From Pseudomonas brenneri (GTDB lineage Bacteria; Pseudomonadota; Gammaproteobacteria; Pseudomonadales; Pseudomonadaceae): 64,000 bases of DNA. The DNA is taken from contig NZ_VFIL01000006.1 in assembly GCF_007858285.1 (NCBI RefSeq), positions 372,001 to 436,000 of the forward strand, written 5' to 3'. The translations under genes were made by a program, and so were the position numbers. Shown here in pieces: positions 1 to 7,386 of this stretch; positions within the stretch are counted from its first letter, which is position 1, and the number at the start of each line of letters is the position of its first letter. The notes beneath the pieces were generated by a model. It searched no databases. It saw nothing but the letters and a program-made list of their open reading frames with translations, and was not told the DNA's origin.

Positions 1-1
1 A

Positions 2-1024
2 ATTGTCGACCAGCGCCTGCTGGACCTACACACCGAATACCCGGAGCAGGTGCAACGAGAGCCGCTGGAAAACCTCCGCCAACAAGTCGAACAATTCAAC
101 CAGCAGGCGGTTCAGGAACTGGTGGGGCTGCTCAAGGAAAGAAAAGCCCAGGAGCCCAAACCCGGCCCATCAAAAACACCGCCGGCGCCCAAACGCAAAG
201 TCATCAAGACGCGCTTCAACGGGGTCGTGGTGGGCGAGCCCCGTGAAGCCGAACGTAGCCTGGTGGACGTCAAGGCACCCGTGACGGGCAAGGTCATCGC
301 GACCTTTCACGAAAAAAGCCCAGGGGTCTGGGTCGAGCGGGAGAGCCCCTCCTCAGCTTCCCTTGTACCCCAGGCCATCGACCTGAGTCGGAGTATCAAT
401 ACCGGGCAGAGCCTGTTGGACGAAGAGCCCGCCGCCACCTTGCGAACCTTGAGCCACTCGAAGAAAGCCGGACGCATCCCGGTGGAAATCGAAGAAATGT
501 TTCATCAGTACGCTGCACGCCTGGAACGCGCGGCGAGCACTATCGAAGAAGCTCTGACTCAACTCAACCTCACCGAAAGCGACCGCCCTCCCGCCGCCAC
601 CCTCAACCGCAAACTCAACAACGCGGCTACGCGGCTCTACGAGCTGGGAACAAGCACCCGCATCGAAATGACCAAACAGCAACCGCCGACGGCAGCACGG
701 GTGGAATGGCTGCATAGCCAAGGGCTGGTGAAAATCGCCAAAGTGCTCACCCGCCGACGGCTCAAGGGCCCCGGGAAAAACTACCTCGACGAATACGAGG
801 TGCGTGATCATCAAACTCACGCGGTGCTTTGGTACGCGCACTTTCACTATGAGTCGCCGCAAGCAGAGCTCGAACACTACATCGCCGGCCACCTCAAGAC
901 CCGCAACCAACAGAAACTTGGAGGCGCCATCCACCGCACAGGCTTGAGTGTCCGCGACCAGATCGCAATCTATCGCAGTGAAATCAGTCCGCAGTTGGCC
1001 CGCTCCCTATTCTTCCAGAGCTGA
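2..1024 (+). CDS. C-terminal part of a large DUF6543-like (dermonecrotic-toxin-domain) protein, 5' end outside window
   Basis: The frame is open from the first bases and ends at TGA 1022-1024, so only about 340 C-terminal residues are present. The visible part is hydrophilic and helical. It has a Glu/Gln-rich segment, a Pro/Lys-rich linker (KPGPSKTPPAPKRK) and a C-terminal globular stretch with the YEVRDHQTHAVLWYAHFHY region and a QKLGGAIHRTGLSVRDQIAIYR tail. This tail style is what I associate with very long Pseudomonas proteins annotated DUF6543 or dermonecrotic toxin domain, which are putative polymorphic toxins. No catalytic site lies inside the window. The family call is an inference from the tail only. 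It is convergent with the MocR gene, whose stop lies 3 bases away. Confidence 0.55.
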   Translation: MVDQRLLDLHTEYPEQVQREPLENLRQQVEQFNQQAVQELVGLLKERKAQEPKPGPSKTPPAPKRKVIKTRFNGVVVGEPREAERSLVDVKAPVTGKVIATFHEKSPGVWVERESPSSASLVPQAIDLSRSINTGQSLLDEEPAATLRTLSHSKKAGRIPVEIEEMFHQYAARLERAASTIEEALTQLNLTESDRPPAATLNRKLNNAATRLYELGTSTRIEMTKQQPPTAARVEWLHSQGLVKIAKVLTRRRLKGPGKNYLDEYEVRDHQTHAVLWYAHFHYESPQAELEHYIAGHLKTRNQQKLGGAIHRTGLSVRDQIAIYRSEISPQLARSLFFQS

Positions 1025-1027
1025 TTA

Positions 1028-2581
1028 TCATCCGACCTGCCAGGCCTTGCGCAACCTTGCCAGGGCCTGGGCGATGGCCTCTTCGGGCACGGCGGCAAAC
1101 CCCAATACCAGGCCGGCGCGCGAGTCTGGTATCGGGATGGAATCGGGCAACCAGTAGCTGCTCAAACCGTTGATTTCGACATCCATCGCCCGGGCCTGGG
1201 CCAGCAATTGCGCTTCCCGAGCCAGGCTTTCCACCCGCACTGTGAGGTGCAACCCTGCTGCGACACCGGGCAGGCTGCCCATACCTGGCACATTGGCAGG
1301 CCAACCGGCCAGCAAGGCATTGCGTCGACTCAAGGCGGCACGACGCATCCGACGGATATGCCGCTGGAAATGCCCCGCTACCATGAACTCGGCCATCACC
1401 GCCTGAGTGCTGACCTCCGAATGCCGCACATCCACGGCGCGGCGCCGGGTGAAGGCGTCCACCATTGCCTGTGGCAGGACCAGATAACCCAGGCGCAACG
1501 CCGGGAACGCCACCTTGCCGAATGTGCCCACGTAGAGCACCCGACCGCTGCGATCCAGGGCCGCCAGCGGTGCCAGGGGCGCGCCGCTGTAACGGTACTC
1601 GCCGTCGTAATCGTCCTCGATGATCCAGCCGCCCGTGCGCTCGGCCCAGGCCAGTAATTCCAGGCGTCGCACCAGGCTCATCACCACCCCAGTCGGGTAC
1701 TGGTGGGACGGCGTGACATAGGCCAGACGGCAGTCGTTGAGTGCGTTCAATGCCGTGCAATCGATGCCTTCGGCGTCTACCGCTACGCCATGGAGTTTGG
1801 CACCGGCAATCGCGAACGCATGCCCTGCCGCCCGGTAGCCGGGATTTTCGATCGCTACGGCATCTCCGGGCTCCACCAGCAGCTGTGCACAAAGGCTTAT
1901 TCCCTGTTGCGCGCCACTGGTGATCACTATTTGCTCAGCGGTGCACTGCATGCCTCTGGAACTGCGCAGGTAGGCCGCGATCAGCCCGCGTAGGCGTTCG
2001 TCCCCCGCCGGGTCGCCATAGCACAGTTGCTGTAAGTCCGGCTTGCGCCAGAAAGCCGCATTGAGCTTGGCCCAGACGTCGAACGGAAATAAATCAAAGG
2101 CCGGCACACCCACCCTGAAAGCCCGAGGCGGACCACTGGGTGGCGATGGTAAATGGTTGTTTTGCAGGCGCTCCAGGGCCGGGCTGTGGATAACTTTACT
2201 GGACAAATTTCCAGCTAAATCTTCACGTTTTGTGGATAAGGCTGGGGATAAGCCTGTTGATAAGCCTGTGGACACTTTTGTGGATAGTTTTTTGGCCGCC
2301 GTCTTGCTGGTAGGCAGTTGTGCCACGTAGGTTCCATCACCCACCCGTCCTTCGATAAAGCCTTCGGCATACAGCTGATCGTAGGCCCGCACCACGCTGT
2401 TACGGGAAATCGCCAAAGCCGCCGCCAGATCGCGGCTGGCCGGTAGTCGCGTGCCGCTGACCAGCCGCCCATCCAGAACCCGCAGACGCAGCGCCTCGTA
2501 TAACTGGCGCGTCAGGCCCTGGCGGCGATCCAGGTCAATCCCGGCCGGGTTGAACGACAGCGGCGGCTCTAACGGGGGCAT
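1028..2581 (-). CDS. MocR-type (GntR HTH + aminotransferase) PLP-dependent transcriptional regulator
   Basis: 517 aa. The N-terminal ~75 residues form a GntR winged helix (GLTRQLYEALRLRVLDGRL, then LPASRDLAAALAISRNSVV). A low-complexity linker of repeated Ser-Thr-Lys/Gly-Leu follows, then a fold-type I aminotransferase domain with an IIEDDYDGEYRY stretch and the PLP lysine in VGTFGKVAFPALRLGYL. MocR proteins use the aminotransferase fold as a PLP- or amino-acid-sensing effector domain and commonly act on a divergent neighbour, here the PaiB-like gene. I chose the ATG at 2581 over an upstream one at 2620 because GGAG lies 8 bases before it and the upstream ATG falls inside the palindromic site. 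The linker DNA holds two perfect TGTGGATAA nonamers. Confidence 0.9.
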   Translation of the reverse strand: MPPLEPPLSFNPAGIDLDRRQGLTRQLYEALRLRVLDGRLVSGTRLPASRDLAAALAISRNSVVRAYDQLYAEGFIEGRVGDGTYVAQLPTSKTAAKKLSTKVSTGLSTGLSPALSTKREDLAGNLSSKVIHSPALERLQNNHLPSPPSGPPRAFRVGVPAFDLFPFDVWAKLNAAFWRKPDLQQLCYGDPAGDERLRGLIAAYLRSSRGMQCTAEQIVITSGAQQGISLCAQLLVEPGDAVAIENPGYRAAGHAFAIAGAKLHGVAVDAEGIDCTALNALNDCRLAYVTPSHQYPTGVVMSLVRRLELLAWAERTGGWIIEDDYDGEYRYSGAPLAPLAALDRSGRVLYVGTFGKVAFPALRLGYLVLPQAMVDAFTRRRAVDVRHSEVSTQAVMAEFMVAGHFQRHIRRMRRAALSRRNALLAGWPANVPGMGSLPGVAAGLHLTVRVESLAREAQLLAQARAMDVEINGLSSYWLPDSIPIPDSRAGLVLGFAAVPEEAIAQALARLRKAWQVG

Positions 2582-2598
2582 GACAGACACTCCGTAAA

Positions 2599-2620
2599 TT
2601 GGACCTATGAAATAGGCCAA
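2599..2620. promoter_or_regulatory. Imperfect palindrome between mocR and the PaiB-like gene, candidate MocR operator
   Basis: Left arm TTGGACCTAT, three-base spacer GAA, right arm ATAGGCCAA. The arms are complementary except for one extra A on the left. The site lies in the only intergenic space between the divergent regulator and its likely target, 64 bases upstream of the PaiB-like start. Function is inferred from position and symmetry; MocR proteins often prefer direct repeats, so this could also be a promoter element. Confidence 0.45.
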
Positions 2621-2684
2621 AGATGGCTCTTACAACGAACCATTAGCCTGCCTAGGATGCAGGCATTCGCCAAGGAAAATTTCC

Positions 2685-3320
2685 ATGTACACACCCCGTG
2701 CCTTTGCCCTCGACGATCTGCCCGAGCTGCAGCAACTGATCCAGCACACCCGCCTGGCGCAGTTGGTGACCTTTGGCGAGCAGGGCCTGCAGGCCAGCCA
2801 CCTGCCGTTGCTGCTCAATCCTGATGAAGGCCCCAACGGCACCCTCTACGGACACTTGGCCAAGGCCAACCCGCAGTGGCAGGACCTGCAAAACGCCAGC
2901 GCGGCCCTGGTGATTTTTGCTGGTGCCGAGGCCTACGTCAGCCCGGCGTTTTATCCGGCCAAGGCCGAGCACGGCAAAGTCGTGCCGACCTGGAACTACA
3001 TCGCCGTACACGCTTACGGCCAGGCCGAGGTGTTCACCGATGCCGAGCGCCTGCTGGGTGTCGTCGGCGCCCTCACCGAGCGCCACGAAACCGGTCGCGC
3101 CCAGCCATGGAAAGTCAGCGATGCCCCGGCCGACTATATTGACGGCATGCTCAAGGCCATCGTCGGATTCGCCCTGCCGATCGAGCGCTTGATCGGCAAA
3201 CGCAAACTCAGCCAGAACCGCAGCGCGGCGGATATTGCCGGCGTGCGTGAAGGCCTGGCTGCCAGCCTCGATGTGCGCGACCAGACCCTCGCCCGATTCA
3301 TGCCCAAGGAGCCCGTATGA
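2685..3320 (+). CDS. FMN-binding PaiB-like protein
   Basis: 211 aa, the normal length for the PaiB / FMN-binding negative transcriptional regulator family. It starts MYTPRAFALDDLPELQQLI and contains the family's GTLYGHLAKANPQW and VPTWNYIAVHAYGQAE segments, the latter in the flavin-binding barrel region. A good Shine-Dalgarno (AAGGAAA) precedes the ATG. The family was named for a Bacillus protein affecting protease and sporulation genes; its biochemical role here is unknown. The stop overlaps the next gene's ATG (ATGA), so the two GNAT genes downstream are probably co-transcribed. Divergence from the MocR gene suggests PLP- or amine-responsive control. Confidence 0.88.
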   Translation: MYTPRAFALDDLPELQQLIQHTRLAQLVTFGEQGLQASHLPLLLNPDEGPNGTLYGHLAKANPQWQDLQNASAALVIFAGAEAYVSPAFYPAKAEHGKVVPTWNYIAVHAYGQAEVFTDAERLLGVVGALTERHETGRAQPWKVSDAPADYIDGMLKAIVGFALPIERLIGKRKLSQNRSAADIAGVREGLAASLDVRDQTLARFMPKEPV

Positions 3321-3763
3321 ACCCGATTGAAATCCGCCAGGTCACCCATGCCGACCACGCCGCATGGTTGCCGCTGTGGCAGGCTTACCTGCGCTTCTAC
3401 AACACCGAACTGCCGGACGCGGTCAGCACCAGCACCTGGCAACGTCTGATCGACCCCAACGAACCAACCCATTCGGCCCTGGCCTGGCACGACGGCAAGG
3501 CAGTGGGCATGGTCAACTTCATCTACCATCGCTCCAACTGGAGCATCGAGAACGCCTGCTACCTGCAGGACTTGCTGGTGGACCCCGCCCAGCGCGGTAC
3601 CGGGGTTGGGCGCAAGCTGATCGAATTCGTCTACACCACCGCCAAGGCTGACGGTTGCTGCAAGGTCCACTGGTTGACCCATGAAAGCAACGCGACCGCC
3701 ATTATCCTCTACGAACGTATCGCCGAGCGCCCTGGTTTTATCCAGTTTCGCAAAGGCCTTTAA
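3317..3763 (+). CDS. GNAT family N-acetyltransferase
   Basis: 148 aa single-domain GNAT enzyme. Motif A (acetyl-CoA pyrophosphate loop) is seen as LVDPAQRGTGVGRKLIEFVY around residues 90-110, preceded by the beta-strand NACYLQDLLV. A C-terminal strand SNATAIILYERIAERPGFIQF completes the fold. The start overlaps the PaiB-like stop by four bases, which fixes the start and indicates translational coupling. PaiA of the Bacillus pai operon is also an acetyltransferase (polyamine N-acetyltransferase), so a PaiA/PaiB-like pairing is plausible, but the substrate cannot be read from the sequence. Confidence 0.88.
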   Translation: MNPIEIRQVTHADHAAWLPLWQAYLRFYNTELPDAVSTSTWQRLIDPNEPTHSALAWHDGKAVGMVNFIYHRSNWSIENACYLQDLLVDPAQRGTGVGRKLIEFVYTTAKADGCCKVHWLTHESNATAIILYERIAERPGFIQFRKGL

Positions 3764-3773
3764 GGAGCACCGC

Positions 3774-4454
3774 ATGTCGATATCACCGGCCGACTGGAAA
3801 GGCGCCCCGGCGCCCAGCGCAGAGCTGATCGAAGGACGCTTTATCCGCCTGGAAAAACTCGACCCGGCCCGCCACGGCGATGGTTTGTGGCAAGCCCTCG
3901 AAGGGCCCGGCGCCGACCCCAAGCTGTGGGACTACTTGCCCTATGGCCCGTTTCCCGAGCGCGCGGCCTTCGACGCCTGGCTGAACAATCACGCGCTTAA
4001 CAGCGACCCGTACTTTTTCAGTGTGATCGACCGTGCCAGCGGCGACGTGCAGGGCATCCTCAGCCTGATGTCGATCGTCCCGGCCCAGGGTCGCATCGAA
4101 ATCGGCCACGTCACCTTCGGCGCGCCGATGCAGCGCTCGCCAAAAAGCACCGAGGCGGTGTATCTGCTGGCCAGGCATTCCTTTGAACTGGGCTACCGAC
4201 GCCTGGAATGGAAGTGCAACAACGCCAATGCCCGCTCCAAGTACGCAGCCGAGCGCCTGGGCTTCAGTTTTGAAGGGGTATTCCGCCAGCACATGGTGGT
4301 CAAGGGGCAGAACCGCGATACCGCGTGGTATTCGATTCTGGATGGGGAGTGGCCGACGGTGGGCGCGGGGTTTGAGGCGTGGTTGTCTGAGGGTAACCAG
4401 GCGGGTTCGGGCCAGTTGAAGGGCCTGGCGGAGTGTCGCCGCCAGGCGCTTTAA
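3774..4454 (+). CDS. GNAT family N-acetyltransferase, RimJ/RimL-like
   Basis: 226 aa from the ATG at 3774, which has AAGGAG seven bases upstream; longer in-frame readings run back into the preceding gene and have no ribosome site. The protein follows the RimJ/RimL-type layout: LIEGRFIRLEKLDPARH at the N-terminus, GDVQGILSLMSIVPAQGRIEIGHVTFG in the centre, then LGYRRLEWKCNNANARSKYAAERLGFSFEGVFRQHMVVKGQNRDTAWYSILD. The last block is typical of enzymes that acetylate alpha-amino groups or small amines. Third gene of the likely PaiB-GNAT-GNAT operon; the substrate is unknown. Confidence 0.9.
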   Translation: MSISPADWKGAPAPSAELIEGRFIRLEKLDPARHGDGLWQALEGPGADPKLWDYLPYGPFPERAAFDAWLNNHALNSDPYFFSVIDRASGDVQGILSLMSIVPAQGRIEIGHVTFGAPMQRSPKSTEAVYLLARHSFELGYRRLEWKCNNANARSKYAAERLGFSFEGVFRQHMVVKGQNRDTAWYSILDGEWPTVGAGFEAWLSEGNQAGSGQLKGLAECRRQAL

Positions 4455-4457
4455 GCC

Positions 4458-5372
4458 TTAACCCAGTTTTTGCGCCAGCACCGCAATATGCTCCGGCCCA
4501 ATCCCGCAGCAACCGCCCAGATGGCTGGCGCCGCGCGCTTGCCAATCGGTGGCCCAGTGCAGGTAGCCGGGCGGGTCAAGGTCCTCGCGCAGCGGGTCGA
4601 GGCCGTCGTTGGCTGTGGCCTCCTTGGGTTGCGGTGGGAAGGCGTTGGCGTAGGCGCCGATCTGAATCGTCACCCCCAGGCGGGCAAATGCCTGGTGGGC
4701 GGCATCAATCGCCGCACCGATCACCTCGGGCTGGCTGCAATTGAACAACAACACCTGCACACCCAACTGTGCCGCCGCTTCGGCCGCGTCCGCCACCGGT
4801 TCGCCGGAGCGCAGGCGCGGTGTTGCGTCGGTGTCTTCATCCTTGAGGGTAAACGACAGCCAGAACGGCTTGCCGTCCTCTGGCAGCCCCGCGTGGATGG
4901 CGCGTGCTTCGGCAATTGAACTCTGGGTTTCTGCCAGCCACAGGTCCACATGGGGGGACAGGCCTGCCACCAGTGGTGCTAGCAATTCGCTTGCCCTCGC
5001 CGCCTCAAACAGGTCGGGCCGATAGGAACCGAACAGCGGCGGCAACGAGCCCGCCACCCGCACCGCCTTACCCGATGCATTCACCGCCCGCCGTGCCAGT
5101 TCGCCAGCCAACGCCGCCAGGGCCTGCCCTTCAGCGGCAAACCGCGCTTCACCAATATGAAAAGGCACAACCGCATAGCTGTTACTGGTGATCACATTGG
5201 CACCGCTCTGGATATAAGCCGCGTGTACCGCCTCCACCGCCTGCGGTGCTTCGCTCAATGCCAGCGCCGACCATTCCGGTTGCCTGAAGGGCGCGCCACG
5301 GCGCTGCAGTTCGCGGCCCATGCCGCCGTCCAAAATTACTGTAGTTGCTGCGCCCATATGCTTTTTACTCAT
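4458..5372 (-). CDS. Homocysteine S-methyltransferase (MmuM-like)
   Basis: About 304 aa. It carries the zinc-thiolate signature of the family: a first cysteine in LLFNCSQPEVI and a cysteine pair in LGGCCGIGPEHI near the C-terminus, after the N-terminal VILDGGMGRELQRRG barrel start. Such enzymes methylate homocysteine to methionine with S-methylmethionine or SAM as donor. The start is uncertain: ATG at 5372 or 5357, or GTG at 5393, none with a strong ribosome site. The divergent ABC transporter genes may import a methyl donor or sulphur amino acid (inference). A Fur-like palindrome lies just upstream. Confidence 0.9.
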   Translation of the reverse strand: MSKKHMGAATTVILDGGMGRELQRRGAPFRQPEWSALALSEAPQAVEAVHAAYIQSGANVITSNSYAVVPFHIGEARFAAEGQALAALAGELARRAVNASGKAVRVAGSLPPLFGSYRPDLFEAARASELLAPLVAGLSPHVDLWLAETQSSIAEARAIHAGLPEDGKPFWLSFTLKDEDTDATPRLRSGEPVADAAEAAAQLGVQVLLFNCSQPEVIGAAIDAAHQAFARLGVTIQIGAYANAFPPQPKEATANDGLDPLREDLDPPGYLHWATDWQARGASHLGGCCGIGPEHIAVLAQKLG

Positions 5373-5393
5373 AAGCTTATGAAAATAACTCAC

Positions 5394-5412
5394 TATGAGA
5401 GTCGTTCTTATA
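5394..5412. promoter_or_regulatory. Fur-like box between the homocysteine methyltransferase and the ABC transporter
   Basis: The 19-mer TATGAGAGTCGTTCTTATA has 7-bp arms around a 5-bp centre with one mismatch. In reverse complement it shares a continuous 13-base core with the clear Fur box at 22687-22705 upstream of the FecI-like gene. Placement in a divergent promoter region supports a regulatory role. Iron control of methionine/sulphur genes is unexpected, so this is a candidate only. Confidence 0.5.
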
Positions 5413-5461
5413 ACTATTTAATACGCTCAATTCGCCTTATCACAACCTCTTTTTTAGTCAG

Positions 5462-6292
5462 GTGCCCTCCTTGAACATCAAACCGCTATTGGCCCTGGGC
5501 CTGACAATTTTGGCTGCCTCGACCCAAGCCTTCGGCGGTGCCACCCTGGACCGTATCGAGCAGAAAAAGGAGTTGGTCGGCGTGCTGATGGAAAGCTACC
5601 CACCGTTCTCGTTCCTCAATGAGCAAAACCAACTCGACGGCTTCGATGTGGATGTGGCCAAGGCGGTGGCGCAGAAGCTGGGCGTGAAGCTGCGCCTGGA
5701 AACCCCTTCATGGGATGTGATCGCCGCCGGCCGCTGGAGCGGGCGTTACGACATTTGCATCTGCTCCATGACCCCGAGCAAGGCCCGCGCCGAGGTGTTT
5801 GATTTCCCGGTGCAGTACTACGCCTCGCCGGCGGTGATTGTGGTCAATGCCAAGGATGAGCGGATCCACGGCGCCAAGGACCTGAGCGGCAAGAAGGTCG
5901 GGCTCACCAGCGCTTCAAGCTATGAAAGCTACCTGAACAAGAATCTGGTGATCGAAGGGGCCGAAGACACGCACTTGCAGTACCCGTTCGAGAATGTGCA
6001 GATCGCGCCCTACGACACCGATAACGTGGCCTTCCAGGACCTCGGCCTGGGCGCTGGTGTGCGTCTGGATGCGATCCTCACCAACCTGGTAACCGCCCAA
6101 CCGCGCCTGAGCGAAGACAAACGTTTCAAGCTCGCCGGCGAGGCACTGTACTCGGAGCCCAATTCGGTGGCCATCGAGAAAGGCGACCCGCAATGGGACA
6201 ACAAAGTGCGTGAAGTCTTCGCCCAACTGAAACAGGACGGCACCTTGAGCAAGCTGTCGCAGAAGTGGATCGGCGCCGATATCAGCCAATGA
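5462..6292 (+). CDS. Amino-acid ABC transporter periplasmic binding protein
   Basis: 276 aa from a GTG at 5462; a TTG at 5471 is an alternative start and neither has a convincing ribosome site. An N-terminal signal peptide is visible (LLALGLTILAASTQAFGG). The mature part is a family-3 solute-binding protein: LVGVLMESYPPFSFLNEQNQLDGFDVDVAKAVAQKLGVKLRL is the characteristic first lobe, followed by WDVIAAGRWSGRYDICICSMTPSKARAEVFDFP. These bind polar amino acids or related compounds. It overlaps the permease gene by ATGA, so the two are co-translated. No ATP-binding subunit gene follows. Confidence 0.9.
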   Translation: MPSLNIKPLLALGLTILAASTQAFGGATLDRIEQKKELVGVLMESYPPFSFLNEQNQLDGFDVDVAKAVAQKLGVKLRLETPSWDVIAAGRWSGRYDICICSMTPSKARAEVFDFPVQYYASPAVIVVNAKDERIHGAKDLSGKKVGLTSASSYESYLNKNLVIEGAEDTHLQYPFENVQIAPYDTDNVAFQDLGLGAGVRLDAILTNLVTAQPRLSEDKRFKLAGEALYSEPNSVAIEKGDPQWDNKVREVFAQLKQDGTLSKLSQKWIGADISQ

Positions 6293-7104
6293 GCGCGTTC
6301 CCTACACCTCCCGAATCGCGCGTGCAGCGGCTGTTCGGTTTCCGCACCCGCCTGTACCTGACCTGGGCGGCATTGTTTGTGCTGTTCGCGAGTTTTTTCC
6401 TGAGCTTTGACCTGAAGTTCTCGATCATCCTCGACAAACTGCCCAATCTGCTGGGCCTGCACCTAGCGCCCAATGGCTTCCTGCAAGGCGCAGCGCTGAC
6501 GCTATTTCTATGCCTGTGTTCGATTGTGGCGTCGTCGGTGCTGGGCTTTGTCACCGCGCTGGGGCGCTTGTCGAAAAGTGCCGTGGCCTTTGGCATTGCC
6601 AGTTTCTACGCGTCGTTCTTTCGCGGCACCCCGCTGCTGATCCAGATCCTGCTGATCTATCTGGGCTTGCCGCAACTGGGCCTGGTGCCGGGCGCCATCG
6701 CCGCCGGGATCATCGCCTTGTCGCTGAACTATGGCGCTTATCTGAGCGAGATTTTTCGCGCCGGCATTCTCGGCGTACCCCACGGCCAACGGGAAGCCGC
6801 CCTGGCCCTGGGCATGCGCGACAGCGCGATCTTCTGGCACGTGACCCTGCCGCAGGCCATGCGCACGATTATTCCGCCGACCACCAACCAGTTCATCTCG
6901 ATGCTCAAGGATTCTTCGCTGATTTCGGTGATGGGCGTCTGGGAAGTGATGTTCCTCGCACAATCCTATGGCCGGTCGAGCTATCGCTATATCGAAATGC
7001 TGACCACCGCAGCGATTATCTACTGGATGCTGTCCATCGGGCTGGAGCTGATCCAGGCGCGGATGGAGCGCCATTACGGCAAGGGGTATGTACGACGCGG
7101 CTGA
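6289..7104 (+). CDS. Amino-acid ABC transporter permease, HisMQ family
   Basis: 271 aa. The start is fixed by the ATGA overlap with the binding-protein gene. Several hydrophobic segments are visible, the first at about residues 22-45. The cytoplasmic EAA loop that docks the ATPase is present as GQREAALALGMRDSAIFWHVTLPQA, followed by MRTIIPPTTNQFISMLKDSSL, typical of His/Glu/Gln-type permeases. It works with the binding protein immediately upstream. The usual ATPase partner is missing: the next gene is a hipB-like antitoxin on the other strand. The transporter must borrow an ATPase encoded elsewhere or has lost its own. Confidence 0.92.
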   Translation: MSAFPTPPESRVQRLFGFRTRLYLTWAALFVLFASFFLSFDLKFSIILDKLPNLLGLHLAPNGFLQGAALTLFLCLCSIVASSVLGFVTALGRLSKSAVAFGIASFYASFFRGTPLLIQILLIYLGLPQLGLVPGAIAAGIIALSLNYGAYLSEIFRAGILGVPHGQREAALALGMRDSAIFWHVTLPQAMRTIIPPTTNQFISMLKDSSLISVMGVWEVMFLAQSYGRSSYRYIEMLTTAAIIYWMLSIGLELIQARMERHYGKGYVRRG

Positions 7105-7107
7105 TGT

Positions 7108-7386
7108 TCAGCCCGTCTGACGTCGCACCTTGACCACGCCCATCTGCAAACCGAACGGCCGGAACACCGCGTTCAACGACTTGAGCGTCTGATTGCCCTC
7201 GCCATGCTCGATATGCACCAGGGTGCGCACGGAAATCTTGCACATCCTGGCGAATTGGCTCTGGTGCAGGCCCGTGACTTCAACCCGCAGCCGGCGCACG
7301 GCTTCGCCGATCTGCAGGGTGCCCTGGGCCAGGCCCTGTTCCACGCTCTCAATCAACAAGGCGCGTGTATCCATGCTGATGGTCAT
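7108..7386 (-). CDS. hipB: HipB-like helix-turn-helix antitoxin
   Basis: 92 aa. The ATG at 7386 overlaps the hipA stop as ATGA, which indicates translational coupling and fixes the start. The Xre/Cro helix-turn-helix spans about residues 32-85, with LHQSQFARMCKISVRTLVHIEHGEGNQTLKSLNAVFRPFGLQM. In HipBA systems the antitoxin binds operator repeats and sequesters the HipA kinase. Here the antitoxin gene lies downstream of the toxin, the reverse of E. coli hipBA, so antitoxin synthesis depends on hipA being translated first. Four candidate operators lie upstream of hipA. Confidence 0.85.
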   Translation of the reverse strand: MTISMDTRALLIESVEQGLAQGTLQIGEAVRRLRVEVTGLHQSQFARMCKISVRTLVHIEHGEGNQTLKSLNAVFRPFGLQMGVVKVRRQTG

